Source: Scopulariopsis brevicaulis (Eukaryota; Ascomycota; Sordariomycetes; Microascales; Microascaceae). From it: a DNA stretch of 64,000 nt. Positions 11,266 through 21,252 of the stretch are shown here, one piece after another. Under the pieces are notes generated by a model. That model saw only the letters and a list, made by a program, of their open reading frames with translations, did no database searches and was not told the DNA's origin. The stretch is from contig JAGFNX010000007.1 of the NCBI GenBank assembly GCA_017657125.1, forward strand, positions 1 to 64,000, written 5' to 3'. The number at the start of each line of letters is the position of its first letter. Position 1 is the stretch's first letter. Made by a program: the position numbers and the translations under genes.

Positions 11266-12855
11266 TTACTCCGACCCCGCAAAGCCCTTCTCCCTCCCAA
11301 GGTCAAGGTCCACCTCCTTCAACGGCACGACCTTGGTGCGCGCGATGAGCTTGTACCCAATGTACAGAATCACCCAGAGGATTAAGCTAATGTAAAAAGA
11401 AAAGAAGTCGCTCGTGCTCCACTTGATGAAGACGGTAAAGCCAGAGGTAATGACGATGAGCGCGTTGAAGAAGAGGCCGTACCAGGACAGCCACGGCTGG
11501 AAGGGGGCCTGGTAGGGCAGGTCGGAGCGAGGCACGCCCTGCGCCTTTAGGATCCTGATGAACCGAATGTGGCAGATGGAGATGAGGGCCCAGGTGACGA
11601 TTGCGCTGGTGGAGCTGATGTTGAGCAGCCAGTCGAAGACCTCGGTCCCGCTGTTGGACAGGTTGAGGAAGCCCAGGAGGCCGAGGAGGGAGCAGAGGAG
11701 GACGGCGATGTAGGGGATGCCGTGCTTGTTTGTGCGCTTGACGATGGCCGGGGCGAGGCCCTCGTCAGCCAGACCGATGAGGATGCGGCTGCTAGAGTAG
11801 ATGTTGGAGAGGGCGGCGGAGAGGACGGCGGTCAGGAGGACGGCGTTGAGGATGTGGGGGAGGACTGGGACCCCGGCGCGATGGACGATCATTACCATTG
11901 GCGACGCGGAGGCGTCCGACCCGTCCGTCCTCAGCTCCGGGAGGTCGTAGGGCAGGTTGATGCTGATGAAGAAGACGCCCGCCAGCAACATGGCAAAGAT
12001 GCCCCAGAAGGTCCAACGGATGGCCGACGGGATGCTCTTGCCGGGGTTCTTGGCCTCGCCGGCGCCGACGGCGACGAGCTCGGATCCCTGGAAGGTGAAG
12101 GCCGCGGTGACGAGCACGGCCCAGAAGCCGACGAACTTGCCCGTCGCGCCGGGGACCATGTGCGTGGCGAAGGGGCCGGGGTCCTGCCAGTACTTGAAGC
12201 CGATGTACCCCTCGTCGCCGACGCCTGCGTTGACACATATCCCGAATATGATGAAGCCGATGACGGTCAGGACCTTTATGCTCGAGAACCACATCTCGAT
12301 CTCGGCGAACCAGCGGACGGGGAGCAGGTTGAGGGCCGTGAAGACGACCCAGAAGACGGCGATCCACACGGCGATGGTGAGGTCGGGCAGCCAGTACTGG
12401 ATGATGAGGCCCGCTGCGGTGAGCTCGAGGGCAAAGGTGATGCTCCAGCTGAACCAGTACAGCCAGCCCATGGAGAAGCCGAGGGCCGGGTCGACGAGGC
12501 GGCTGGCGTAGACGCTGAAGGCGCCGGCGACGGGCATGTAGGCGGCCATCTCGCCGAGACTGACCATGACGGAGTAGATGACGGTGCCGATGAAGGCGAA
12601 GGCTATGATGAGCGAGACGGGCCCCGCGGTCGCGAGGGCCTCGGCCGTGCCCAGGAAGAGACCCGTCCCGATGGTGCCTCCTATCGCGATGAACTGGAGG
12701 TGGCGGCTCGTGAGCGCCCTGTCGAGCTCGGCGTCGCCCGTCTCGGCGTCGTTGCTCGAGCCATCGGTGCGGATGGCCTCCTCGGCGCCGCCCTTCATCG
12801 ACTGCAGGAAGTCGTCGCCGCCGGGCGACTGGCCGCCGTTCTTAGCATCGGCCAT
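11266..12855 (-). CDS. Amino-acid permease, YAT/APC family
   Basis: Predicted plasma-membrane proton-coupled amino-acid importer of 529 aa, encoded by one uninterrupted exon. After a hydrophilic N-terminus of about 50 residues, the first helix carries the APC signature FIAIGGTIGTGLFLGTAEAL. This is followed by the GEMAAYMPVAGAF segment, the FQGSELVAVGAGEAKNP segment before helix 6, and about twelve hydrophobic helices in all. Length and motif order fit the fungal YAT family. The ATG at 12855 follows closely on the divergent 5' flank. A 447-codon frame on the opposite strand (11569-12912) is a GC-rich shadow of this gene. Substrate specificity cannot be read from the sequence. Confidence 0.95.
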   Translation of the reverse strand: MADAKNGGQSPGGDDFLQSMKGGAEEAIRTDGSSNDAETGDAELDRALTSRHLQFIAIGGTIGTGLFLGTAEALATAGPVSLIIAFAFIGTVIYSVMVSLGEMAAYMPVAGAFSVYASRLVDPALGFSMGWLYWFSWSITFALELTAAGLIIQYWLPDLTIAVWIAVFWVVFTALNLLPVRWFAEIEMWFSSIKVLTVIGFIIFGICVNAGVGDEGYIGFKYWQDPGPFATHMVPGATGKFVGFWAVLVTAAFTFQGSELVAVGAGEAKNPGKSIPSAIRWTFWGIFAMLLAGVFFISINLPYDLPELRTDGSDASASPMVMIVHRAGVPVLPHILNAVLLTAVLSAALSNIYSSSRILIGLADEGLAPAIVKRTNKHGIPYIAVLLCSLLGLLGFLNLSNSGTEVFDWLLNISSTSAIVTWALISICHIRFIRILKAQGVPRSDLPYQAPFQPWLSWYGLFFNALIVITSGFTVFIKWSTSDFFSFYISLILWVILYIGYKLIARTKVVPLKEVDLDLGREKGFAGSE

Positions 12856-13871
12856 TGGTTGTCCTTCGAATGGCCCCCGGCAAGGAGTGACGATGCTGAG
12901 GCCCGACGGTGATGCAGGGGTGGTGTCGGTCGCGGGGGATGAGGAGACCGGAGAGTTTCGTGGCGCGCGTCGTGTGGTACCGAACGTTTCGAGAACAAAT
13001 GTAGAAGAAGGTGACGGCGAATGGCTTCAGGGCAGGGGGCCCCGATGGGGAAACCCATGGCGCAATGTAAAAATTTTATCTCTCCTAGCGCGAGTCTTCG
13101 CGTCGCCTGCTTTCCCTTACCCTGCCCCTCCTTTCCTGGGGCGGGCCCACGCGCCAAGCTGGGTAAGTGCTAGCGCTGCTCGGCGTCGCTTAGGCCAATC
13201 GGCGTGTGCGGAAATCCAACAGATCGGACTCCCCGCCTCCTGGGTTTGCCCTTGGTGGCGACTCCATTTTCCCACTATAACACCCGCGCTCATTGGAGAG
13301 CAGGGATACTAGCTTCTCCGGCTGGTGCCGTTTCTCCGCTGCGGCGCGGTAGATGCGCGCAACGTTCGCGGGGAGCTCGCCCGGAGGTGCCGACATGGCT
13401 GCCGAGTGGCTCGCGGAGGAGACGCGAGTGCACCGCGGCCCACTTGAGCAATTAGAGATCTGCCAAACGGCCCTTGGCATGGCCGTGTTTTCCGGCGATC
13501 GCGCCGCGGTCTCGGTGATAAGTCGGCCCACGTGACGAGTTACTTGCTTCGGACCTTCCTCATGGGGACCAAGGCCGATCTATCCGCGCCACGCCCCACC
13601 TGCTCGGTTGCAAGTTAGTCTCTCCACTATAGATAAGAAGTGCTCCCAAGGATGGTTCAACTGCTTTTATAGAGAGGCCAGGAGTTTTTAGCAAAAAATT
13701 GTTCGGACTGGATGGATAGCTCGCGGCACGAGCAATGCCAAAATGCCAAACAAGGCCGGCCTTGAAGCTTACGATACACGGCAGGCAAGATGCTGTTTCC
13801 GACCAGTCGGAGATTCTTATATCCCGTAGAAAATCGTATGACTAGATCCACGTAGAGCCTATGACTCCTCG
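12856..13871. other. Permease 5' flank
   Basis: Promoter side of the permease, then about 700 bp without a supportable gene. Open frames on both strands around 13.2-13.5 kb have no recognisable domain. Confidence 0.5.
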
Positions 13872-14901
13872 CTAGTTTGGAAGCCCCTGGCCAAGACAAT
13901 ACGCAATCGCGTTATCAGAGATCTTAACCCCCTCCCGAATCTCCTCGTCGGAGGTGGTGAGGGGCGGCGCCATCCGGAATGACCCTCCCATGCCAGGTAG
14001 CTGCACAATGTTGCACGACAGACCCGTCTGTGTGCACCGGTGCGCAATGGCACGCCAACGACCCTGTGCACTGGCCTGTGTGGAAGTCAGTATGATAATG
14101 CCTCAGTGCTGCTTCAAGGGCATGTAACTGACGATCAATTAGCTCCCACCTATAATCGAGCTCCGTCTCCAAGTCGTAAGACCCGTCTGGGTGCCTGAAT
14201 GGTGACCGATGGGCGTAGGGCGCCTGAAGAAGTAGGCTGCCCGGGACTCGTGGGCCGACGCCGCGTCGGCCGTCGAGGACGTGGCGGAATCGGAGCCGTG
14301 GGTCTGTTTAGAGGTGGTATAAGTCATCTCGAGCCATCATCACGGGGGGAATCAGAGCGACAGTGCAAAATCTTACCATACCCAGCAAATATGACCTCGG
14401 ATTTGCCAGTATATACCTTGGCAAGCTTCATGACTGCCTCGTTTGTCTCCGATTAGGTGGAGAGCAACATGCACCTGTCAACGTCTGCAGGAAGCATGGA
14501 CGTGATTACCTGAGTGCACTTGAGCGCCTCATCGGAACCATGGTGAGGTTCAGATGCATGAGCTTCTTGATCTGCTCGCTAACAACAGCCGTGATTTCTT
14601 CATGGGAGCTACACTGGTCCGTTGATACGGCGTGGCTAAACATATATATGAGCGGACGCCTACTGGCCGAGGACGGCGCTCATCTGCCCCGAGGTAAAGT
14701 CGAGGATCTTCCTGCGGCCTGCATCCTGTCAAACCATGAGTCTTCGCGCCTTTGCAACCAGGGTCTCTCTTCAATACAGGGTTCGCTTATAGCCAGGGTA
14801 GAGCCCTTGGTGGACTTGATGTGGGCGTCCGCCCAATCCCCGCCGAAGCGGATGAGCTTGCTGGAAACAAGGCCCTTGAAATCGTCGGAAGCGATGGGCA
14901 T
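13872..14901 (-). pseudogene. Relic of a class III PLP aminotransferase (dialkylglycine decarboxylase-like)
   Basis: Translating the minus strand gives ordered fragments of one class III aminotransferase, broken by stops and frameshifts. The N-terminus at 14901 reads MPIASDDFKGLVSSKLIRFG and is followed by DFTSGQMSAVLG near 14.67-14.70 kb. A middle fragment near 14.2 kb matches the HPDGSYDLETELDY region. The C-terminus shows CNIVQLPGMGGSFRMAPPL and TTSDEEIREG, ending at the stop at 13872. The stretch between the middle and C-terminal parts, where the PLP-binding lysine should be, is missing, so no active enzyme is possible. It sits divergent from a dead Zn2Cys6 regulator, suggesting an old enzyme-regulator pair lost together. 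Confidence 0.8.
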
Positions 14902-15639
14902 TTTGGACTAAGTGGTTGGTTGGATGGCAACAAGTCCGACGAACGAAGAGGAGCAGGGAGGTGGTTCCTACACCTATTTATAAATGCTTTCCTGACTCTT
15001 ATAATACTTCTTGTCCTCGCCGGGTCTTGGGCGGGTAGACTGAGCGGCCAACGTTGGCCACTGTTCCACATCGTCATTCATGGACATAGTGACAGTGGTT
15101 TGGGTTAATCCTGTGCGGTGCATGGTTTACAGCTTCGGCTCTTCCAGACAACAGTTGCCCGACCAGCCAAGTCGCCCCACACCGGCGGCCTGCAACCCGC
15201 GCATGACGCTCCACACACTTGGGGTCGCTCAATGATAACCGTGTACCGGTCTGCAGTGGTCCTTGAGCTTGGCCGGTTGTACGAGGATCATGAACGCTGC
15301 CCTTCGCTTTGTAACTCGACTTCAAAACGAGAGACATACAAACTCCTCTACCTATCCACGCTCTCTAGATGGCTTGCGTCCTCGGCCAAGGTTGAGTGGG
15401 ACCGCGTGAAGATGCAGAGCAAATTGCACCAGCCGTCACCTTCGCCACCGCGGTTGGCAACTTCCCCGAGCGTCACCCGAGCGGCCAGCGTTTCGATCGG
15501 CGATACTGCACGATGGGCTCAACTCCGGATAGCATTACCCGCCTCTACGTAGGCCCGTCCCACGCGAAGTGAGCGTGCGCCAGCCCCTTAACGTATTGAG
15601 GTGTGCGCCGAAGCTAACTGTTGTCCTATAGTCTCCGGG
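14902..15639. other. Former divergent promoter region between two relic genes
   Basis: Lies between the oppositely oriented aminotransferase and regulator relics. A 144-codon frame at 15118-15552 has no recognisable features and I do not call it a gene. Confidence 0.45.
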
Positions 15640-18097
15640 CCCGCCGGTCGCGGAAAGATAGGCCGTGAGATCGGTGTCGCCGTATGAAGCAATTGTGCCA
15701 TATTCCCGTACGCGGCGAGCCGTGCAACCTTTACAAGCGGACTAATAAGCCCTGTGTATATGTGGGTATTCCTACCACAAAGAGAAGGGTGACCGGCGGA
15801 GGTAGCAACAGTTCGTCAAAGAGTATCGCGCCAGACTCAACAGATATAAGCAGCTCCATGCCAATCTTCAGTCGAGACACAATTAGGGAGCCGAGTGTAG
15901 AACATTGTATAATTCCGGTCTGCGGCGACTCTTTAGTAGACCGGAGAGCCAGGTCGAAGGCCCTAGGAGACTCTATGGATTGTTTAGCATGCGAGAATCA
16001 GCCCCAGGTATGCCAACCGTATAAGCAATCTCCCTTGAGTGCATTGGGCTATATATCACCATTCCAGCATACCCTTATCCAGGGGTAGTAGTTGTCCACA
16101 GGCTAATATAGTGTTAGGATTACGAGCCCCATCACGAGTCTCTGGATATGGACGTCGCAGACAAGGAAGAATTTCAGTATTTTGGGGCCGGTGCGTTTGC
16201 GCTCCTCACGATGGCGGGCGCTGATCCCGCCTCGCACGGGTGGGGAATGGGCGATGGCCTGCGTTACGGCCAGGTCGCGGACAAGAAGAGTCCAGTCTTC
16301 TTCCTGAAGAACTGTTCGAAGACCGGGCGTTGGTCGAGATTATGGATCTCATGAGGTCGCAACCAATACCGGTTCCCGACTTGGTCAAGCGGTGCGTCAG
16401 CTCTACCAGTCCGCTTCACTGTTTCTAGCCCCGACCTTTCTCCGTAATTACATGTTTTCTCTTCTATTTTGTCGCTGCGACAATCAAGCGGTTGACTCTC
16501 AAACTGGCGCCAGATTTGCGACCACGACCTGGCCCTCACTTCCAATCTTTAACCGATCACTGTTTGAAGCAGCTTGTCTTACACTCCCGGAGTCAGGCCC
16601 CAGACCCACCGTGCTTCTCGTTGGAATTATCTCCACGATGGCTGACCCCATGCTGGGCGAGCCTCGAAACCTATGTAAATAGCCGGCAGAGATTCTCCTC
16701 AGCCTTCTTCAAAGCAGATATAGGCAGCCGACGCTCCACCGAGATTGCTCATCATGGAGGCTCCCCTCGTGGGAGAAGTCACTAAGAAAACGGCTTTGGT
16801 GGTGTCTCTGCATTGTAGGCAATCTTACTGGCGTTCCGAGTAGCAACTCCCATTTCACTGTAATCCGTGGCCTACCTTCGATACGGACAGGTCAGCGAAC
16901 AACTATTCGCAGGAACTCGTTTGTCTACGGCCGGCCTTCGAATATGCACCATCTCAGCGCTGTTCCGATTCCAGCCGAGATCGAGGACGATTCCAACACC
17001 GGCAGCAGCGAGCCCCAGTACTCCCTCGCACTGTTCATTGCCACGTGCCCCCTCACACTCATACTCAGCGATCTCTCCCCGCCGTCGTCTCCGGAGAGCT
17101 TGGCGTCCCCGGCGCATAAAACGGCGAAGTTGAGACGGGCATCAGACGCCCTCGCAAATACGGACACCGCTCGTATACCCGCGCGTACTTGTAGGTTGTT
17201 CAAGATCGCCGTGCCCCCAATACTCTACAAGCTTCATAGGTTAACCGTGCTCCGTAGATTCATTCCATCTAAGCCGAGTCATGGTCTTAACCCTCATCTG
17301 TCAGCTCGGCTTAGACATGCACGAAGAATTTTCAATCTCGCAGCTCGCGCGAACCGCTAACAACGCGCACTTAGTAGTAGAAGAGGGAGTCGAGATACTC
17401 GAGTCTCTCGATGAACAGGACTACTCATCCTTCTGGCGTCCTTGTTCGTCATCACCCCTGTAACGCGGCCCATTTCGTAGTGGAGCCAGTAGCACTTCAC
17501 TTTGATATCATAGTCTCTTCGGACGTAGTACTGACATTCATGCCACAGGGGCTCCTTACCAACTTTCACATTCACTGGCTATCTTGTTGCGCGCCATCCT
17601 AGATATCCTCGCCAGGCTGGAACCGACCCAGCCGGATGCTCAACAAGTCGTACGGCCTAATGATGCGACGCAAGACCAGGGCTCGGGAACCCTGGCACTC
17701 GACGTAGTGCGGAAGACATCCAACCTGGCCAGACCTCTCTCTACCATCGTTAAACAAACACAGTCGGCGGGTTGGGAGGTTGCAGACGCGGCGATGGGTA
17801 GAGTAATAGTCCTAATCAGGTCGTCACCAAATGTGCCATAGCTAAAGGCCCTACGAACCTTGATGGGCCTCCTAGACGAAGATTGTGCGCCTAATCATGC
17901 AGTAGGGCAAGGTAAGCTATGTCCTCCCTTCTATGCCCTTCACATGCAACCAATTTTGCAAGGTCGTGGTGCTGACTTCGAGGGATGACAGAGAGCACGC
18001 CAAAGGCCCTGGCCTTAGTATGGACGCGGTCTTTCCACTGGACTGGGATAGCGAGCTTCCGACCTCGATCGAAGACTTCCTCTCTTTTCTATCATAG
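15640..18097 (+). pseudogene. Relic of a Zn(II)2Cys6 transcription factor
   Basis: Reading from 15669 gives DRCRRMKQLC, then EPCNLYKRTNKPCVYVG, which is clearly a binuclear zinc cluster. The first Cys codon position (15666-15668) is now TGA, and the fifth Cys (15732-15734) is TAC (Tyr), so the cluster cannot fold. A plausible basic/Ser-rich linker follows to about 16.09 kb. A possible C-terminus ends SIEDFLSFLS then TAG at 18095-18097, in a style common in such regulators. The material between is broken in all frames and only tentatively part of the same gene. It is divergent from the dead aminotransferase. Confidence 0.6.
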
Positions 18098-19118
18098 CAT
18101 GAGTTGCACGCGATCAAGAACAGGTGGTTACGGCTTCCATGACATGCGAATACCCTCGCATAGCAGTGCCTAGAAATACAAAAGACACCCGTAGTCGATG
18201 CTGTACCGTACAACCCCTAGATCCGGGTGTCCGGTCTCGGAAGGTCACTAGTGGGTGCAACGGTGAGGTCATTCAAGAAGCCCAGTCGACAATTGGATGC
18301 GACGATGAGGTCATTCGAGAAGCCCAGTCAGGACAGTTCTGACATTTCGGGCATGGGGCCTTCCATTTCTGGACGATCATTCATGGCCAATCCCGACATC
18401 TCGGGAATAGTGCTACTAATAAGGTGGAGCCCGGTGTGAAGCCATTCCGCCATCCCTGCGGTTCATATGCTCCTTAACAGAGGTTGTGGTCTTTTGTGGT
18501 CTTTCGTCACAGGACGGGAAAGGCTTCAATGGCTTGGTGATACAATTTCTTCGTTCCTTCGTTGTTCAAGGCCTTCCTATCTCCAGTCAGATGAGAGTAC
18601 TGATAGGGAGAAACAAGCTAATGGCAGAGAAAACCAGAACTTGGCAGAACGGCGGTTCGCCCTCGGCATAAATTAGCCTCCTCCGGCGTCGGCATATAGC
18701 AGCGCCTATGACGAGCCACCCCGGATCGCCACAACCGCATCCTCGCGCCACGGGGTTCCACTCTGCCCCGTAACGGGGGCGGCTGGTGTTTAAAGCCGAC
18801 AAATGACAGCCCAGCCCTCCACCCTCGCCTCGCCAAGTGGCGACGATCATTATTCATGGATCGGCAAACCTTGCGCCTGGCTCTGGCATGCCTTGAATCC
18901 GGTATAAATTGCCATGGCTAGCCCCCTTTCTCCGCACCTGCGATGTTTTCGAGCTCGTCATCTTTACCAGGGCCCCTCACTCTTCGATATCGATTAATGT
19001 AGTCGACATGTTAGACCTACCCCTCGACAATCCTCTTGGCGTCCAGTTGCGGCGCCGCGACACGACGAAACCGGCCCGGCGCATGAACCACGATTGGTTC
19101 GGGGCGAAATAGACGACG
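18098..19118. other. Spacer with tandem repeat and membrane-protein promoter
   Basis: Contains a 41-bp tandem repeat (listed separately) and, at 18903-18909, a TATAAAT element 5' of the seven-helix protein gene. A short upstream open frame ends at 19112, six bases before that gene's ATG. Confidence 0.5.
18254..18335. repeat. Two-copy 41-bp tandem repeat
   Basis: Two adjacent copies share the core GAGGTCATTC followed by AGAAGCCCAGTC and begin near 18254 and 18295. They differ at scattered positions, several being A/G changes. Just downstream (18338-18415) are imperfect repeats of the CATTTCGGG/CATCTCGGG type, like those at 9.0 kb. Confidence 0.65.
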
Positions 19119-20286
19119 ATGGATCCGGGCGACTTCCCCATGGGGTCGCCGACGAACACGACCGCGGCCGTCACCCTATACTTCGAGCGCAGCTGGAGCA
19201 TCATCAGCACCATTGGCATCGCGAACGTGCTCTTCGGCTTTGTTATAATCGGCATCACGAGCCTGACGCCCGTCGTCGTCGTCCCCATGGTCACCTCGCT
19301 TGCCTGCGCATTTGCGAACGGGCTGTGCTTTTACGCATATTATACGCAGCACCCCATATTAAACAGGGCCGTCGCATCCCTCTTCGCCGACGTATTCTGG
19401 CTCGTGCAGGAGGCCGGATTGTCGTTTTACAGCTACGTCATACTCAAACGCGTCCTCCGCGACAAGCAGCGCATAATATTCCTCACCTCTTTCTGGTTCA
19501 TCATCGCGGCGCTGGTGGCAATCCGGGGCGCCATAATGGCGATGCGCATGCGGTCTATCCTCGAGTCCGAGATAAACCTCCAACGCAGCGTCACAAACCT
19601 CCACGTTGCCTTCTTCGTCCTCATCGCGGTCATCGAGTGTCTGAGCGCGTACTTCCTGCTGCGCAAGTTCGCGACGGCAAGGTCGACTTCGATGCAGGCT
19701 GCGCTCCAGACTGGGCTGTTCCAGTATCTGATGCAGAGCACCGAGGTCCGGGTTGCGATGCTGTCGTTGACGGGCATCACGCGGGCCATTACCTATTCGT
19801 TCCAGTCGACTGCGCAGAGCGCTACGAATACTCCGGCTCAGGTAGATCGCTTTGCCTATACCCTCGAAAGTTTATTCCCAATTATGCTATAGTAAGTCTT
19901 TTTCTACCGCGGACAATTCCGTCACGGGGTAACTACCGTGGGAGAAGCTGACGTTGTGTCTTGCCGGTAGTATTGATATCCTCGCGTCGAAACTCCGATA
20001 TAACACTCAGTCCTCCATGGGCTCCTTGCCGTCAAATCTACACGGACCGTACCGACAAACGCCTCAAACGAATTCGGGAAGCCAGCCTGTATCATCCGGG
20101 AGCCGCAATAGCGACAACTTGGCATCCCTCTCCAAACCGAGAGGTAAAATGGTTGAAGGAGAGGGCAAGACACAACAACCACAGTCGGGGGAACGAATAG
20201 CCGAGGAAGGGGAATCATCGACGGTGACTACGGATAAGGTGTGTCTGCAAGAGCTGGAGACGGGCCGAGGCAATGGGGATCGATAA
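19119..20286 (+). CDS. Seven-helix fungal integral membrane protein
   Basis: A 362-aa protein with exons 19119-19891 and 19971-20286. The intron (GTAAGT, GCTGAC branch, TAG) joins SLFPIML to YIDILASKLRYN in frame. Hydropathy by eye shows about seven membrane segments over residues 25-270 with short loops, then a Ser/Gln/Glu-rich cytoplasmic tail of about 100 residues. This is the layout of fungal GPCR-like or integral membrane proteins of unknown function. No CFEM domain precedes the helices, so it is not a classic PTH11 receptor. It lies upstream of the PRISE-like reductase on the same strand. Function unknown; a sensing role is only a guess. Confidence 0.85.
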
Positions 20287-20931
20287 TACGGTGGGGTTAG
20301 AGGCGTCTCGGTTGCCAGGTGATAGCTTTCCGGAGTTGAGACCCCGGGAAGACTGGACGTAGGAGTCGAACGGCCAATAACATTTTATCTAATTTTTCGT
20401 TCAGCGCCTATTTGTACGAATACCCATTTTATAGACGAGTTTCTCGCTATGTATGGACGCTACTCCGAAGATGCCCTCCGCGGACGAGCGCTTGGGAATT
20501 TCCCTCTGATGCCTTCTCTGGGTCACCGCATGAAACACCATGAACAGACATAGTAGATGCGGGATCAGTTGCAATAGTGAGGGGCGGGAGGCTCTAGTTG
20601 GCGTGAGGCAGACGCCACGCGACCACGGCAGTTCCGCCCGCGCCACTCCGCCACTCCTGTTGCCCTGGATATTATCGACAGTTGAGTTATATAATGCCGA
20701 AAAGATTGATCGCGATTAATCGGACGATCGGATATCGCTCCATGTCCAAGAGTGCAGTGAGATGCTTGTTGGTCAGTGAAGATGGGTGTCGGGCAGCGAC
20801 TCTCTTCCATCTCGCCTGTTTGGGTTTCGGAATGCCCAAAAAGTCCAATGGCCGTGCTTTCCCGTCCCCTGCGCGTCGTTTAAATCCCCTTCTGCGACCC
20901 TGGTGTTACGCTGGCGAGCATAAAAAACGCA

Positions 20932-20953
20932 GGGCGCGAGCATTCTCGCGCCC
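20932..20953. promoter_or_regulatory. Perfect 9-bp inverted repeat, 4-nt loop
   Basis: Left arm GGGCGCGAG (20932-20940), loop CATT, right arm CTCGCGCCC (20945-20953). It lies 300 bp upstream of the SDR start. It could be a dimeric regulator site or a hairpin; role not established. Confidence 0.5.
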
Positions 20954-21054
20954 AGATGGGTCGAGAATCATCCACTCCCATCTTTGTGGCCCCTTACACC
21001 TGCGCATATTTACATAGCTAGCAGGTCATGACGGCCTGGCCCGCTCTTGCTTGT

Positions 21055-21077
21055 AAGCGGGTAAGAATTACCCGCTT
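21055..21077. promoter_or_regulatory. Perfect 10-bp inverted repeat containing CGG-N11-CCG
   Basis: Arms AAGCGGGTAA (21055-21064) and TTACCCGCTT (21068-21077) flank GAA. Inside is CGG-N11-CCG, the inverted-triplet layout bound by Gal4-type Zn2Cys6 dimers. A TTATAAATT element follows at 21079-21087, about 170 bp before the SDR start codon. Confidence 0.6.
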
Positions 21078-21122
21078 CTTATAAATTGGAATCACCTCCA
21101 TGATGTGATCAATATCGCTCTC

Positions 21123-21130
21123 TGACGTCA
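21123..21130. promoter_or_regulatory. CRE octamer TGACGTCA
   Basis: Perfect palindromic ATF/CREB-type bZIP site, 123 bp upstream of the SDR ATG and next to a second TATA-like element (ATTATAAATA, from about 21228). Confidence 0.55.
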
Positions 21131-21252
21131 CATCGTGTACCCTTAAATGCGTCCAAAGTCGGTTTATAAGAGTGGAAGCAACGTCTCAAAATCCGTGGGC
21201 GTGACGAGGCATACTCCCACGCACAAGAATTATAAATACATCAGCAGATAAA

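Larger units (their letters stand above)
20287..21252. other. Intergenic region with structured promoter of the SDR gene
   Basis: No gene seen. It holds two perfect inverted repeats, a CRE octamer and TATA-like elements, listed separately. Confidence 0.6.

Noticed and set aside
11569..12912. 447-codon open frame on the plus strand
   Set aside because: It lies antisense to the permease. Its Asp/Glu/Gly-rich composition is the complement of a GC-rich membrane protein, and no domain is visible.
13190..13531. 113-codon minus-strand frame
   Set aside because: No domain, and low-complexity Ser/Arg content typical of random GC-rich sequence.
15118..15552. 144-codon plus-strand frame between the two relic genes
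   Set aside because: No motif, and it lies where a former divergent promoter would be.
13872..18097. Repeat-induced point mutation as the cause of gene decay
   Set aside because: Not every break looks like a C-to-T change, frameshifts and a deletion are present, and GC content is not visibly lowered. A dinucleotide index would be needed to test it.
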